Positions 31,382-40,192 of a stretch of DNA of 64,000 nucleotides are shown one piece after another (within the stretch, counting starts at the first letter, position 1; each line of letters opens with the position of its first letter). This DNA comes from Bacteroidia bacterium (GTDB lineage Bacteria; Bacteroidota; Bacteroidia; Cytophagales; Flammeovirgaceae), in assembly GCA_030425505.1 (NCBI GenBank), contig JAUIAB010000012.1:1-64000 (forward strand), given 5' to 3'. The notes below the pieces were generated by a model. It searched no databases. It saw only the letters and a program-made list of their open reading frames with translations, and had not been told where the DNA came from. The position numbers were made by a program, and so were the translations under genes.

Positions 31382-31783
31382 ATGGCTAAGAGCATGGAAT
31401 ACCCGAGAGTTTTTGTGAGAGTAAAAGCAGTTGTTTTTGATTCATTTATTCAGATAGCACTGATAATTATCATTGGGCAGCTCTTTTCTATTTCCAATAA
31501 TATCCCAAGTTTCATAAAAGCTTCTGCATTTATTTTAGTCTTTATTGGATACGAACCTCTTTTAGTAAGCTCTGTTGGTGGAACATTAGGACATATGATT
31601 TTTGGGCTTAGGGTTCTGAAAAGTTCCGATGAGCAAAGTAAAATTCCTTTTTATATCGCTTTACCTCGCTTTCTACTTAAATGGCTTCTTGGTTTTATTT
31701 CCTTATTTACAGTTATGTCTGAGAAAAAAGGAAGAGCAATCCATGACTTAGCTTCAAATTCAATAGTAATTTATAAAAGCTAA
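31382..31783 (+). CDS. RDD-family integral membrane protein
   Basis: A 133-residue membrane protein with three hydrophobic segments. The RDD family is named for conserved Arg and Asp residues. Here they appear as RVKAVVFDSF near the start, the GGTLGHMIFGLRVL motif and the closing RAIHDLASNSIVI. Family members are poorly characterised and some are linked to transport. It follows the WD40-caspase gene after 13 bases and is probably cotranscribed, so the two may work together in the envelope; that is inferred from position. Confidence 0.85.
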   Translation: MAKSMEYPRVFVRVKAVVFDSFIQIALIIIIGQLFSISNNIPSFIKASAFILVFIGYEPLLVSSVGGTLGHMIFGLRVLKSSDEQSKIPFYIALPRFLLKWLLGFISLFTVMSEKKGRAIHDLASNSIVIYKS

Positions 31784-31930
31784 TCAACCTTAATAGAAAA
31801 CTGAATGACTAATAGTTACTCAAACATTCTACTATTATATTAGTTTTCAACAAAAAAGTATTAGGATAATTTTAAACTTATTCTAAATACAAGGCTTATT
31901 TTAGACATTCAATTAACTTAACAATTTTTA

Positions 31931-32830
31931 ATGTTAGAGGTAAAGAACCTTTCTAAGTTTTACTCAAAACATGTTGCATTAGATGATGTTTCCTTAACCG
32001 TTCCTAAAGGAAGCATTTATGGTTTATTGGGACCTAACGGAGCAGGTAAAACTTCTTTAATCAGAATTATAACACAAATAACTGCCCCAGATAAAGGTGA
32101 AGTAGTATTAAATAGTCAACTATTAAATTCTTCCCATATTTCTAAAATGGGATACCTACCTGAAGAAAGAGGTCTCTACAAAAAAATGAAAGTTGAAGAA
32201 CAACTTTTTTATTTAGGAAGGTTAAAAGGGCTTTCTAGTAGTGAAGTAAAGAAAAGAGTGAATAAATGGATGGAAAAACTAGATATGTTGAGTTGGAAGA
32301 AGAAAAATATAGCCGATTTGTCGAAAGGTATGCAGCAAAAAGTTCAGTTTATCGCTACCATCCTTCATCAACCTGATCTAATTATTCTGGATGAGCCCTT
32401 TACTGGTTTTGACCCTGTCAATACAGAAATAATTAAGAATGAAATTCTTTCTTTAAGGGATAATGGTGCTACTATTTTGCTTTCTACGCATAGAATGGAA
32501 TCTGTAGAAACTTTGTGCGATCACTTTACTTTAATAAATAATTCAAAAAAAGTTATTGACGGGAGAAAGGAAGATATAAAGAACCAATTCAAAAAAGATA
32601 TTTTTCAAATTATTTCCTCAGACGAAATAAAAGAGCTTCCTAAAGTATTTGAGCTAATCGAGAGTAAAAAAATCGAGAATGCCTATCGCACTAGGGTTAA
32701 AATATTAGAAAGTTCAAGTAATGCTCTTCTAAGTCATTTATTGCCTAAAACAATAATTATTTCTTTTAAAGAGGATATCCCTTCTATACATGATATTTTC
32801 ATTGAGTTAGTGCAACAAAACAAATCTTAA
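31931..32830 (+). CDS. ABC transporter ATP-binding protein, NatA-like
   Basis: The cytoplasmic ATPase of an ABC-2 type exporter. The 299 residues show Walker A GPNGAGKTS (34-42), signature DLSKGMQQKVQF, Walker B LIILDEPFTGFDP and the H-loop LSTHRMESVE. The C-terminal DUF4162-like tail is typical of NatA and related exporters of ions, drugs or lipids. Length is normal. The next gene, 13 bases on, encodes the permease, so they form one transporter. The substrate is unknown. Confidence 0.92.
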   Translation: MLEVKNLSKFYSKHVALDDVSLTVPKGSIYGLLGPNGAGKTSLIRIITQITAPDKGEVVLNSQLLNSSHISKMGYLPEERGLYKKMKVEEQLFYLGRLKGLSSSEVKKRVNKWMEKLDMLSWKKKNIADLSKGMQQKVQFIATILHQPDLIILDEPFTGFDPVNTEIIKNEILSLRDNGATILLSTHRMESVETLCDHFTLINNSKKVIDGRKEDIKNQFKKDIFQIISSDEIKELPKVFELIESKKIENAYRTRVKILESSSNALLSHLLPKTIIISFKEDIPSIHDIFIELVQQNKS

Positions 32831-32842
32831 GGACATTTAATT

Positions 32843-34147
32843 ATGAATAAAATACTACTTATCATTCAAAGAGAGTACTTAACACGAGTCAGAAAAAAGT
32901 CATTTATTATAATGTCTATTCTTGGTCCGCTACTCATTGCAGTTTTTTATGGTATTATCATTTGGGCTACTGTTTCTGGAGGAGAGAAAAAAAGCCTTTA
33001 TGTGCTAGATGAGAGTGGTCTTTTCTCTAATAAGTTTGAAAGCACAAGCAACTTGGAGTATATTTTAATTAACTCCTCCCTAGATGAAGCTAAAAAAAAG
33101 TACTTAAAAGGAGATATTGATGCTTTATTGCATATTCCCAAGTTCGATATTCAAACACCAGAAGGATTTAAATTATTCTCTAAAAAAGGGATATCTGCTG
33201 CTACCAGAAAAAAAATTGAAAGAGTAATAGAAACCGAAATAGAAGACAGCAGACTAAACCAGCTGGGTATTAATAAAGAAGCTTTAAAAAGCATAAATGC
33301 AAATATAGACTTAGTTACTGTTAGTTTAAATGAAGAGGGGGAGGAAGATATAAGTACCACTGCTGCAACAATTACTGGTTTTATTGGAGGTTTTATCGTT
33401 TATTTTTTTGTTTTCTTCTATGGAGTACAAGTTATGAGAGGAGTGATGGAAGAGAAAACAAGTAGAGTGGTAGAAATCATTGTTTCTTCTGTGAGACCTT
33501 TTCAATTAATGATGGGGAAAATTGTAGGTATTGCTGGTGTTGGGCTAACACAAATTCTTATTTGGATAGTGCTAGGTCTTATTATTTCTTCCGCTGCAAG
33601 TGTTTTCTTCCTGCAGTCTACTGGTTTAGACAGCATTTCATCTACTATGCAAAACTTACCATCTTCTGGAAGCTCATTACCTATAGATAACAACGTAGCT
33701 AATACTATACATGCACTGGAAACTATTAATTTCCCATTAATTATTTTTAGTTTTTTATTTTTCTTTTTATTTGGTTACTTAATGTATGGAGCATTATTTG
33801 GTGCTATTGGAGCTGCTGTAGATAGCGAAACAGATAGTCAGCAGTTTATGCTACCAATCACAATGCCTTTAATTCTTTCTATAGCTTTATCTTCTGCGAT
33901 AATTGCTGATCCAAATGGGTCTTTGGCCTTTTGGCTATCTATTTTTCCACTTACATCTCCAGTAGTAATGATGATTCGTCTCCCATTTATAGGCTTTTCT
34001 TGGGAACTTTTATTATCTATGACCTTATTAGTAGGAAGTTTTCTGGGGGCTACTTGGATTGCAGGAAAGATATATCGTACAGGTATTTTGCTTTATGGCA
34101 AAAAAATTACCTATAAAGAACTTGGTAAGTGGCTTTTTTACAAGTAA
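32843..34147 (+). CDS. ABC-2 type permease, NatB-like
   Basis: This 434-residue permease partners the ATPase encoded upstream. An N-terminal transmembrane helix follows EYLTRVRKKSFIIMS. A periplasmic domain of about 130 residues comes next, then five to six more membrane helices from about 175. The motif RGVMEEKTSRVVEIIVSSVRP is characteristic of the NatB group. The gene ends one base before the convergent ispF, whose stop lies on the other strand. Confidence 0.9.
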   Translation: MNKILLIIQREYLTRVRKKSFIIMSILGPLLIAVFYGIIIWATVSGGEKKSLYVLDESGLFSNKFESTSNLEYILINSSLDEAKKKYLKGDIDALLHIPKFDIQTPEGFKLFSKKGISAATRKKIERVIETEIEDSRLNQLGINKEALKSINANIDLVTVSLNEEGEEDISTTAATITGFIGGFIVYFFVFFYGVQVMRGVMEEKTSRVVEIIVSSVRPFQLMMGKIVGIAGVGLTQILIWIVLGLIISSAASVFFLQSTGLDSISSTMQNLPSSGSSLPIDNNVANTIHALETINFPLIIFSFLFFFLFGYLMYGALFGAIGAAVDSETDSQQFMLPITMPLILSIALSSAIIADPNGSLAFWLSIFPLTSPVVMMIRLPFIGFSWELLLSMTLLVGSFLGATWIAGKIYRTGILLYGKKITYKELGKWLFYK

Positions 34148-34627
34148 TCACTTATAGATGCAACAAACTGCATGGCAAGCTACTCCTTCGCCTTTTCCTA
34201 CAAAACCCATTTGCTCTGAAGTAGTTGCTTTTATAGATATATCATCTTTATCTATTTCTAAAATCTGAGATAAACAAGATATCATATCTGGTATGTACTT
34301 TCCAATTTTTGGTTTTTCTAGACATACTGTAGCATCTATATTATTAATTGAATATCCTTTTTCTCTTATAAACTGTAAAGTTTGAGTTAGTAGCTTCTTA
34401 CTGTCAACTCCTTTGTATTTAGGATCTTTATCTGAAAAGTGATATCCAATATCTCTCAAATTAGCAGCCCCTAAAATGGCGTCGCAAATAGCATGAATTA
34501 ATACATCGGCATCCGAGTGACCTACAGCTCCAAACTCACTATCTATTTTAATTCCGCCCAACCAAAAATCTTCTCCTTTTTCTAAGCGATGCACATCATA
34601 TCCTAGTCCTACTCTTATTTTTTTCAA
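34148..34627 (-). CDS. ispF: 2-C-methyl-D-erythritol 2,4-cyclodiphosphate synthase
   Basis: IspF forms the cyclic diphosphate of the non-mevalonate isoprenoid pathway. The 159-residue enzyme keeps the metal ligands Asp11 and His13 (GYDVH) and His45 (VLIHAICDA). It also has the GHSDADV loop, FSDKDPKYKG and the C-terminal ATTSEQMGFVGKGEG. Length is standard. It is a single gene, divergent from the small membrane protein. It suggests that this bacterium makes isoprenoids by the MEP route, which would feed the prenyl synthase encoded at 48931-49905. Confidence 0.95.
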   Translation of the reverse strand: MKKIRVGLGYDVHRLEKGEDFWLGGIKIDSEFGAVGHSDADVLIHAICDAILGAANLRDIGYHFSDKDPKYKGVDSKKLLTQTLQFIREKGYSINNIDATVCLEKPKIGKYIPDMISCLSQILEIDKDDISIKATTSEQMGFVGKGEGVACHAVCCIYK

Positions 34628-34808
34628 TTTACTTTATTTAATTTTTTTTGAATAATGTATCAAAAATGACATTAAGAAATTACTTTCACAACGAATTATT
34701 CTAAACTGGTCTATTTCCATAACTATTGCTTAACTTAAAAAGTAGTTTTATGATTGCATATGTTTAAATTCAAAATCAATTATACAAGCTTAAGGCTTGT
34801 TTAGAAAT

Positions 34809-35252
34809 ATGTTTTGGAAATACCTTCTCGTTTTTTCAGGTAGTATGCTTAAGTTTATTTTTGGTCCAATCAAAGGCTTCGCTCTTAAGCTTCATCCCGT
34901 TGAAGTGTGGTTGTTAACCTCTGCTGGTATGATGGCTACTGTTATCATTTTAACTTATGCTGGTTCTTCTATTAAAAATTGGCATTTTTTTAAAAAGAGA
35001 GGCAGTAAGAAAAAAAAAGTTTTTACAACTAGAAAAAGAACTATTGTAAAGGTTTGGAGAAAATATGGTCTCTATGGTGTAGCTTTTCTAACTCCTCTCC
35101 TCTTCAGCCCTATTGGAGGCACTTTAATTGCTCTAGCTTTTAATGAAAAAAAGCATAAAATCATATTTTCTATGCTTTTGAGTGCTCTCTTTTGGGGAGG
35201 TGCTTTTTCCTTTCTAGGAAATAATTTTTTGAAATATTTTAATATTCTTTAA
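34809..35252 (+). CDS. Small multi-pass membrane protein, unrecognised
   Basis: A 147-residue protein with about three to four hydrophobic segments separated by a basic loop (FFKKRGSKKKK). The stretch KYGLYGVAFLTPLLFSPIGG resembles the proline/glycine-rich half-helix of small-multidrug-export and DedA-like proteins, but the match is too weak to name a family. A TTG lies four codons earlier; I prefer the ATG at 34809. Its end overlaps the end of the convergent anti-sigma gene by four bases. Confidence 0.6.
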   Translation: MFWKYLLVFSGSMLKFIFGPIKGFALKLHPVEVWLLTSAGMMATVIILTYAGSSIKNWHFFKKRGSKKKKVFTTRKRTIVKVWRKYGLYGVAFLTPLLFSPIGGTLIALAFNEKKHKIIFSMLLSALFWGGAFSFLGNNFLKYFNIL

Positions 35253-36028
35253 TCTCTAGCTGACAAAAGTTTCAATTGTAACATCATATATGTGCTAACC
35301 TTGTCATAATAAAAATGCTGAGGATCACTTTTGATTTTCTTAAATAATTTTTTAGCCTTCTCAATTTCATTTTCTTTTAGATAAGCATGCGCTAGATACC
35401 ACTCACTTTTATCTAAAAATGCAGTAGATGCATTTCTTTTATTTATGTAAATTGCTTTTTCAAAAGAGTCGATTGCTCTAGTATTATCTCCAAGTTCTAA
35501 ATACGAGTTACCCACTAAAAACAAAGCTTTTGGGTTATCGCTTAAGCTCTTATTCTCTTTAAAGAAGTTTATACTTTCTCTAAAATCATTTTCCAGATAT
35601 ATAGCATTCATCTCCTCCTCTAAAGTAGAAACTACTCCAGAAGACCTTAAACTTCTTGCTTCGTATGGTCTTAACCCATCAGCAATAGCACTCAAATCAC
35701 TTGTTGTAGTTTCAAATAATCCAACCCCAATCAATACAAAAGCTATTGAGGCTGCTATTGTAGAAATCTTATTGAAGTTTTTCTTAAATACCACTCTATT
35801 GTTTTTCATAAAATAATTTCTGTGTATATCTGCTACAATTGAATTGATTTCTTCATCTCTTGCTTTTAACCTTATCAAACCTTGAATCTGCCTTTGCTCT
35901 TCAACTTTTGTGTAAAAAGAAGAGTCGTAAATTAACTTTTTTTCAAATGTCTCCTTTTCCTTTAGCGGCATTCTTCCTGCAAGATAACTATCAATTAATT
36001 CTATCATTTCTGAGTTTATATTTTTCAT
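35249..36028 (-). CDS. Membrane-anchored anti-sigma-like protein with TPR tail
   Basis: A 259-residue protein with three parts. The N-terminal cytoplasmic region of about 85 residues (IDSYLAGRMPLKEKETFEKKL) looks like a zinc-less anti-sigma domain. One transmembrane helix follows at about 88-106 (IAASIAFVLIGVGLF). The periplasmic part holds tetratricopeptide repeats (KALFLVGNSYLELGDNTRA). It starts 6 bases after the ECF sigma gene ends, so it is the likely anti-sigma partner. TPRs may sense a periplasmic partner; that is inferred. Confidence 0.72.
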   Translation of the reverse strand: MKNINSEMIELIDSYLAGRMPLKEKETFEKKLIYDSSFYTKVEEQRQIQGLIRLKARDEEINSIVADIHRNYFMKNNRVVFKKNFNKISTIAASIAFVLIGVGLFETTTSDLSAIADGLRPYEARSLRSSGVVSTLEEEMNAIYLENDFRESINFFKENKSLSDNPKALFLVGNSYLELGDNTRAIDSFEKAIYINKRNASTAFLDKSEWYLAHAYLKENEIEKAKKLFKKIKSDPQHFYYDKVSTYMMLQLKLLSARD

Positions 36029-36034
36029 AGGAAT

Positions 36035-36652
36035 TTATACAGTTTTAAGTAATAATTTTTTCAGCCAATTTTTAGCTTTATTGTTCTCTTTAACAAGACT
36101 CTTCAACTTCTTAATACAAGCATGTTTTTTGTTTCTTAATACTTGTTCATCACTATATCCTGGAAACCTACTAATCATTTCTTTGTAAGATAACCCTTGA
36201 TAGTAAAAAGCATAAAGTACATCTTTACATTTATCACCAATATTATCAAAAAACTTAAGTGTCAATTCTTCCCTTTCACTTTCTTCAATATCTTTTAATA
36301 CGGTTTTACTTGACTGTAAGTTTCCATAATAATAATTTTCATCTCTTTCTTTATCCTTACCTCTTTTTTTGTTTAAGTATCCCCAGTGATTTACCCAAGC
36401 AGTGAATAAATATGTTTTTATAGTTGCTTCAAAACGAAATTTACCAGATAATACAACTTTAATAAACCTTGTGATTCCTTCTTGAAAAACATCTTCAGCA
36501 TCTTGTTTAGTTCCTCCATTCTTAAAAAGAAAAAGTTCTAACTCTTCATAATATCTATCATATAGATACCAAATTGATTCATCAAGCTTGTCTCCGCTTT
36601 GAATAGCTTTTACAACCTGCAAATCTGAAAGATGTATCTTTTTCTTTTTCAT
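36035..36652 (-). CDS. ECF-type RNA polymerase sigma factor
   Basis: A 205-residue sigma-70 family protein with region 2 near 25-95 (YDRYYEELELFLFKNGG, AEDVFQEGITRF) and region 4 near 140-190 (YYQGLSYKEMISRF, then QVLRNKKHACIKKLK). It should direct RNA polymerase to a stress or envelope regulon. The next gene on the same strand encodes a membrane anti-sigma-like protein. The group with a TPR-carrying anti-sigma factor is common in Bacteroidota. Confidence 0.85.
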   Translation of the reverse strand: MKKKKIHLSDLQVVKAIQSGDKLDESIWYLYDRYYEELELFLFKNGGTKQDAEDVFQEGITRFIKVVLSGKFRFEATIKTYLFTAWVNHWGYLNKKRGKDKERDENYYYGNLQSSKTVLKDIEESEREELTLKFFDNIGDKCKDVLYAFYYQGLSYKEMISRFPGYSDEQVLRNKKHACIKKLKSLVKENNKAKNWLKKLLLKTV

Positions 36653-36740
36653 TAATCTTTAAAACACATGATTAAGGTAATCAATTATTATAGAAATGAT
36701 GGTGTAAATTGATGTGCTTTTCTTACACGGGTTATCTTTA

Positions 36741-37067
36741 TTAATCTTCTTTAAGAATATTTTTTTCTGAAAAATATTTCAGTACTGATTCTTTAATTAA
36801 CCTATCTTGATTTTCAGTTCGTGCTATTTCTTTTTGTTTTTCCCAAATAGGCCACCCAATCTTATCAACGCCTACCTCTTTATAGTATCCTTTTAAGCTC
36901 AAAGCTTTACAAATAGCTAAGTTTATTAATTTCTCTTTTTCTTCTTTACTGTATTTTCTGATCCCAACCCCTAATTCTTGCACTCCTATTAAAAATAAAA
37001 TACCAGTTAAATCTGGTCTCTTACCTATAACCTTACTTAGATCATCTACTAATTCATCCCATTCCAT
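36741..37067 (-). CDS. Conserved small cytoplasmic protein, unknown function
   Basis: A 108-residue protein without signal peptide or membrane helix. Features are an acidic start (MEWDELVDDLSKVIG), a hydrophobic core (GILFLIGVQELGVG) and a basic helical tail with WPIWEKQKEI. It resembles conserved uncharacterised Bacteroidota proteins, but I cannot name the family. It lies between the sigma gene and an outer-membrane protein gene on the same strand. Confidence 0.6.
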   Translation of the reverse strand: MEWDELVDDLSKVIGKRPDLTGILFLIGVQELGVGIRKYSKEEKEKLINLAICKALSLKGYYKEVGVDKIGWPIWEKQKEIARTENQDRLIKESVLKYFSEKNILKED

Positions 37068-37093
37068 ATTTAGATGCTCAAAAAAACTAGTGC

Positions 37094-37801
37094 TTATGGG
37101 TTAACTGAAGGTGGGCAGTTTACATATGTAAACCTTTTTGTTAATGTGACCCCTAAAAAAAATACATTATCTAAATCAACTTTATTAGCCGATGAGTATT
37201 TGTTTCTAGTCAAATCTTCTATACCATCTAATGCATCAGAAAACATAAAATCAGAAGTGAATTCAAGTCCAATAAATATTCCTTTTGTAAGACTTTTCTT
37301 TACTCCTATACCCAAAGGCATCGAAAAAGCAAAACTAGAGTGTTTACTTGCTTCAATTAAATGAGGGGAATTATATTTATTCCAGAAAAAACTAACTGAA
37401 GCGCCTAAGTGAATATATGGACTGAATAGCCCTTCACCCCTGTTCTTTTTTAAAAAATCAAAGAAATAATATTCTAAACTAAAGCTGGAAGCAATTTTTT
37501 TAGTTTGAAAATCTAGGGCTCTGTTTGACAAAAAGTCTTCAGCATCATTAGTGCTATTATAATTCAAATAGTCAAATGTTAGTCCAGTTCTTAAAGCAAC
37601 ATAATCGTTAAAGAAACGCCTAACTCTAACTCCAACAGATGCACCAGAGTATTTTAAAAAGTCTGAAGGCAATTCCCCCCTATAGTTAGCTAGTCCACCA
37701 GCTAGTTCTAGCTCCTTATGTTGACTATTTGCACTAAAATTAATTGCTACAAATAAAACTGAAGCTACTAATAATTTAATGAAAATAGGATGTTTTTTCA
37801 A
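37094..37801 (-). CDS. Outer-membrane beta-barrel protein (porin-like)
   Basis: A 235-residue protein with a signal peptide (INFSANSQHKELELAGG) and alternating aromatic strands (GLTFDYLNYNS, GIGVKKSLTKGIFIGLEF), typical of an eight-stranded barrel. The last strand ends in VNCPPSVNP after a Phe-rich stretch (FFLGVTLTKRFTY). It follows a DUF6089 barrel gene after 20 bases, and both may belong to one operon. The role is unknown. Confidence 0.75.
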   Translation of the reverse strand: MKKHPIFIKLLVASVLFVAINFSANSQHKELELAGGLANYRGELPSDFLKYSGASVGVRVRRFFNDYVALRTGLTFDYLNYNSTNDAEDFLSNRALDFQTKKIASSFSLEYYFFDFLKKNRGEGLFSPYIHLGASVSFFWNKYNSPHLIEASKHSSFAFSMPLGIGVKKSLTKGIFIGLEFTSDFMFSDALDGIEDLTRNKYSSANKVDLDNVFFLGVTLTKRFTYVNCPPSVNP

Positions 37802-37821
37802 ATGTATTGCTCGATTAAAAA

Positions 37822-38550
37822 TTACCTTCTTCTAGGAGATCTAACTCCTCCTGAGAATATATAGTTCACATGAAATCCCATTATCATATAGTGGTCAGAG
37901 TTAATTTCATCTGGCAATACTTCTGGGTTAGGATTTGTAGCAATTGTACCATCTAGCCTATCTGAGAAAGTGATTCTGTAGCTCCATTCAACTCCAACAT
38001 CTACGTGACTACTAACTTTATATCTGACTCCAAAACCAACTGGTATTGCAGCACTAAATGGAGGAGGCTCTTTCATCAACTCATCTCCCCTAGCATCATC
38101 TTTAAAGTCTAAAATTGCAGTGTAAGCAGCTGCTCCAACTAAAACATACGGTATTGGTAATTTCGGTCTCTTATAATAAGCACCATAGTTTGGGAAAATA
38201 TCAAACATACCAATCAATGCAAACTCTGTAATAAATGTTGTAAATTCTACATTTCTATCTGGAAACCTTTCTTTATCGTAACCAGATATGGCACCCATAG
38301 AAAATTGGGCTCTAGCAGAAACAAAGGGTAAGAGTCTTTTAGATGCATATGCTGTAAAATTTGGTCGCAACCTACCAAAATCCGTGCTCCCACGCTTATT
38401 TTTAGGTGCAATATCACCAAAGTAATTCATAAAGTTTAGGGAACCGCCAACTGAAAGATATCTCTTATGCTTAGTAAACTTAAAAGCCTGAGCTTCACTT
38501 TTTTCAATATTAAGCAGAAAAAGAACAAGTGTAATAACAAGGTATCTCAT
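37822..38550 (-). CDS. DUF6089-family outer-membrane barrel protein
   Basis: A 242-residue exported protein of the DUF6089 family. The signal peptide ends at EKSEAQAFKF. The motifs SVGGSLNFMNYFGDIAP and ARAQFSMGAISGYDKE are characteristic. The rest alternates strands of an eight-stranded barrel, with a variable tail. DUF6089 genes are often next to NAD kinase and uppS/bamA in Cytophagales; here NAD kinase lies 80 bases upstream on the same strand. No activity is known. Confidence 0.8.
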   Translation of the reverse strand: MRYLVITLVLFLLNIEKSEAQAFKFTKHKRYLSVGGSLNFMNYFGDIAPKNKRGSTDFGRLRPNFTAYASKRLLPFVSARAQFSMGAISGYDKERFPDRNVEFTTFITEFALIGMFDIFPNYGAYYKRPKLPIPYVLVGAAAYTAILDFKDDARGDELMKEPPPFSAAIPVGFGVRYKVSSHVDVGVEWSYRITFSDRLDGTIATNPNPEVLPDEINSDHYMIMGFHVNYIFSGGVRSPRRR

Positions 38551-38630
38551 TATAATAATTTTAATGGTCTAAGTTAAATAATTTAAAAAACAAACACAAT
38601 GCCATCTTTTAGTTATTAAGACTTATTAAG

Positions 38631-39509
38631 TTAATTTCTTAAATCTAACCCCCAGTTTAGCTTTTTTCTTAAAGTATTAAAAAAACTATTATTCCTGAAC
38701 TGAACAAGGTTAATCGTAAAAGAACATTTGCTAACAGAGATCCTTTCTAAGCTATTTACTTTTTCTGATCGCGAATCAAGCGATAGAAGATAGTTATTAC
38801 TCCTAGTTTCTACTTTGAAGCTTAGTCTACAGTTATCAGAGACAATAAGGGGTCGTACATTTAGGTTATGAGGGCATACTGGAGATATTATAAAGTTACT
38901 CGATCCTGGTGTTACGACTGGACCTCCAACACTTAAAGAATATGCCGTTGACCCTGATGGCGTTGAAACAATAAGACCATCACCCCAATATGTATTAAGA
39001 TATTCCCCGTCAACATAAGCCTTAATTTTGATCATTGACGAAGTATCTCTCTTTAATATAGCAAAATCGTTAAGCGCAAATTTTAAATTATCAAAAAGCT
39101 CGTTTTCTGTATCAAGCTTTAAAAGGACTCTTTTTTCTGTTTTTATTTGACCTAAAAGCAAATCTTCTAAAGCACTATCCAACATCTCAAAGGAAATGGA
39201 AGATAAGAATCCCATTCTGCCCAGGTTGATACCGACTATTTTTATGCCTGAGTCTTGAACATATGTTATTGTATCTAGTAGAGTACCGTCACCACCTATG
39301 CTAAGAAAGTATTCTATTTCAGGATTTAAGTCTTTATTGGAATTAAAAACTTCTTTAAATTTTAATATTCGATTTGAGGTTTCGAGAAGTTTATAAAAAT
39401 CTTTAGAAATAAAGACTTCAAACGGTAAAGAATCTAGCTTTTTTAATATATAGTCAAAAGACTCCAGGTTTATTTTCTGATCTAACTTACTATGAACTGC
39501 TATTCTCAT
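38631..39509 (-). CDS. nadK: NAD kinase
   Basis: NAD kinase phosphorylates NAD to NADP in the cytoplasm. The 292-residue enzyme has the GGDGT motif at 72-76 and NLGRMGFLSSI. The catalytic-site loop NDFAILKRD is followed by the conserved STPSGSTAYSLSVGGPVV and PLIVSDN segments. Length is typical. The CBS-protein gene ends one base before it starts, so translation is probably coupled. Its location between CBS and DUF6089 genes is common in this group. Confidence 0.95.
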   Translation of the reverse strand: MRIAVHSKLDQKINLESFDYILKKLDSLPFEVFISKDFYKLLETSNRILKFKEVFNSNKDLNPEIEYFLSIGGDGTLLDTITYVQDSGIKIVGINLGRMGFLSSISFEMLDSALEDLLLGQIKTEKRVLLKLDTENELFDNLKFALNDFAILKRDTSSMIKIKAYVDGEYLNTYWGDGLIVSTPSGSTAYSLSVGGPVVTPGSSNFIISPVCPHNLNVRPLIVSDNCRLSFKVETRSNNYLLSLDSRSEKVNSLERISVSKCSFTINLVQFRNNSFFNTLRKKLNWGLDLRN

Positions 39510-39510
39510 A

Positions 39511-40182
39511 TTACATTTCTATGTATTTTAGTAGCATTTCAAGGTTTTTATTCTCTCTTCCTTTGGTTTCACTTATCGTATCAATAACTTCATACCCGAA
39601 GCGTGTTAGCGTTGCAACAATTCTTTTCAGGTCTATCTGGTTGATTTTTAAAGTTATTTTAACTCTAAATGGATCTTCATCATCAAGTTGTAGGTATCCA
39701 CTAAGTACCCTGCCCTTTTCTTCTTCAATTAATCTAGTGATTTCTGAAAGTGAATACTCTTTATAGCTAGCCTTAATGGTTATTATACCTCCAGGAATGT
39801 TCACCGCCAAAGCATTAGAGGTAGCCTTTAGTAAGTTTTTTTTTGTCACTATGCCACAATAATTCCCATTTTCATCCACTATAGGGAGGCTTTGTAAACT
39901 CAAGTTGGCAAAAGCTTTCATTAATTCGTGTAAATGTGTATTGGGAAGTGCTTTTGCATTACTGTTTATTTTTAGCTTTGATGATTTGATTAAGCTACTT
40001 ATTGATTCATTTTTAGAATCGAATAAATCAATACTATTTAGACTCCCAATAAACTTTTGTTGATTGTTTATCACAGGAAGATTTATTTCACCAGTCTGTT
40101 TACTTATTTCAATAACTTCTTTTACAGTACTAGTTTCTAGTACTGGGGTTATATTATTATCCATAATTTCTATTGCAATCAT
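39511..40182 (-). CDS. CBS-domain pair protein
   Basis: A 223-residue cytoplasmic protein with two CBS domains in the first 150 residues (INLPVINNQQKFIGSLNS; QSLPIVDENGNYCGIVTKK). A C-terminal alpha/beta part resembles ACT domains (PFRVKITLKINQIDLKRIV). CBS pairs bind adenosyl compounds and regulate partners. The close spacing with NAD kinase, one base, may mean that it modulates that enzyme or senses NAD(P)-related nucleotides. This last point is inferred. A Met at 40164 is an alternative start. Confidence 0.82.
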   Translation of the reverse strand: MIAIEIMDNNITPVLETSTVKEVIEISKQTGEINLPVINNQQKFIGSLNSIDLFDSKNESISSLIKSSKLKINSNAKALPNTHLHELMKAFANLSLQSLPIVDENGNYCGIVTKKNLLKATSNALAVNIPGGIITIKASYKEYSLSEITRLIEEEKGRVLSGYLQLDDEDPFRVKITLKINQIDLKRIVATLTRFGYEVIDTISETKGRENKNLEMLLKYIEM

Positions 40183-40192
40183 CTCTGAGAAG

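Noticed and set aside
37074-37364. Open frame of 96 codons on the plus strand
   Set aside because: It lies almost wholly within the outer-membrane barrel gene on the other strand and has no coding features of its own.
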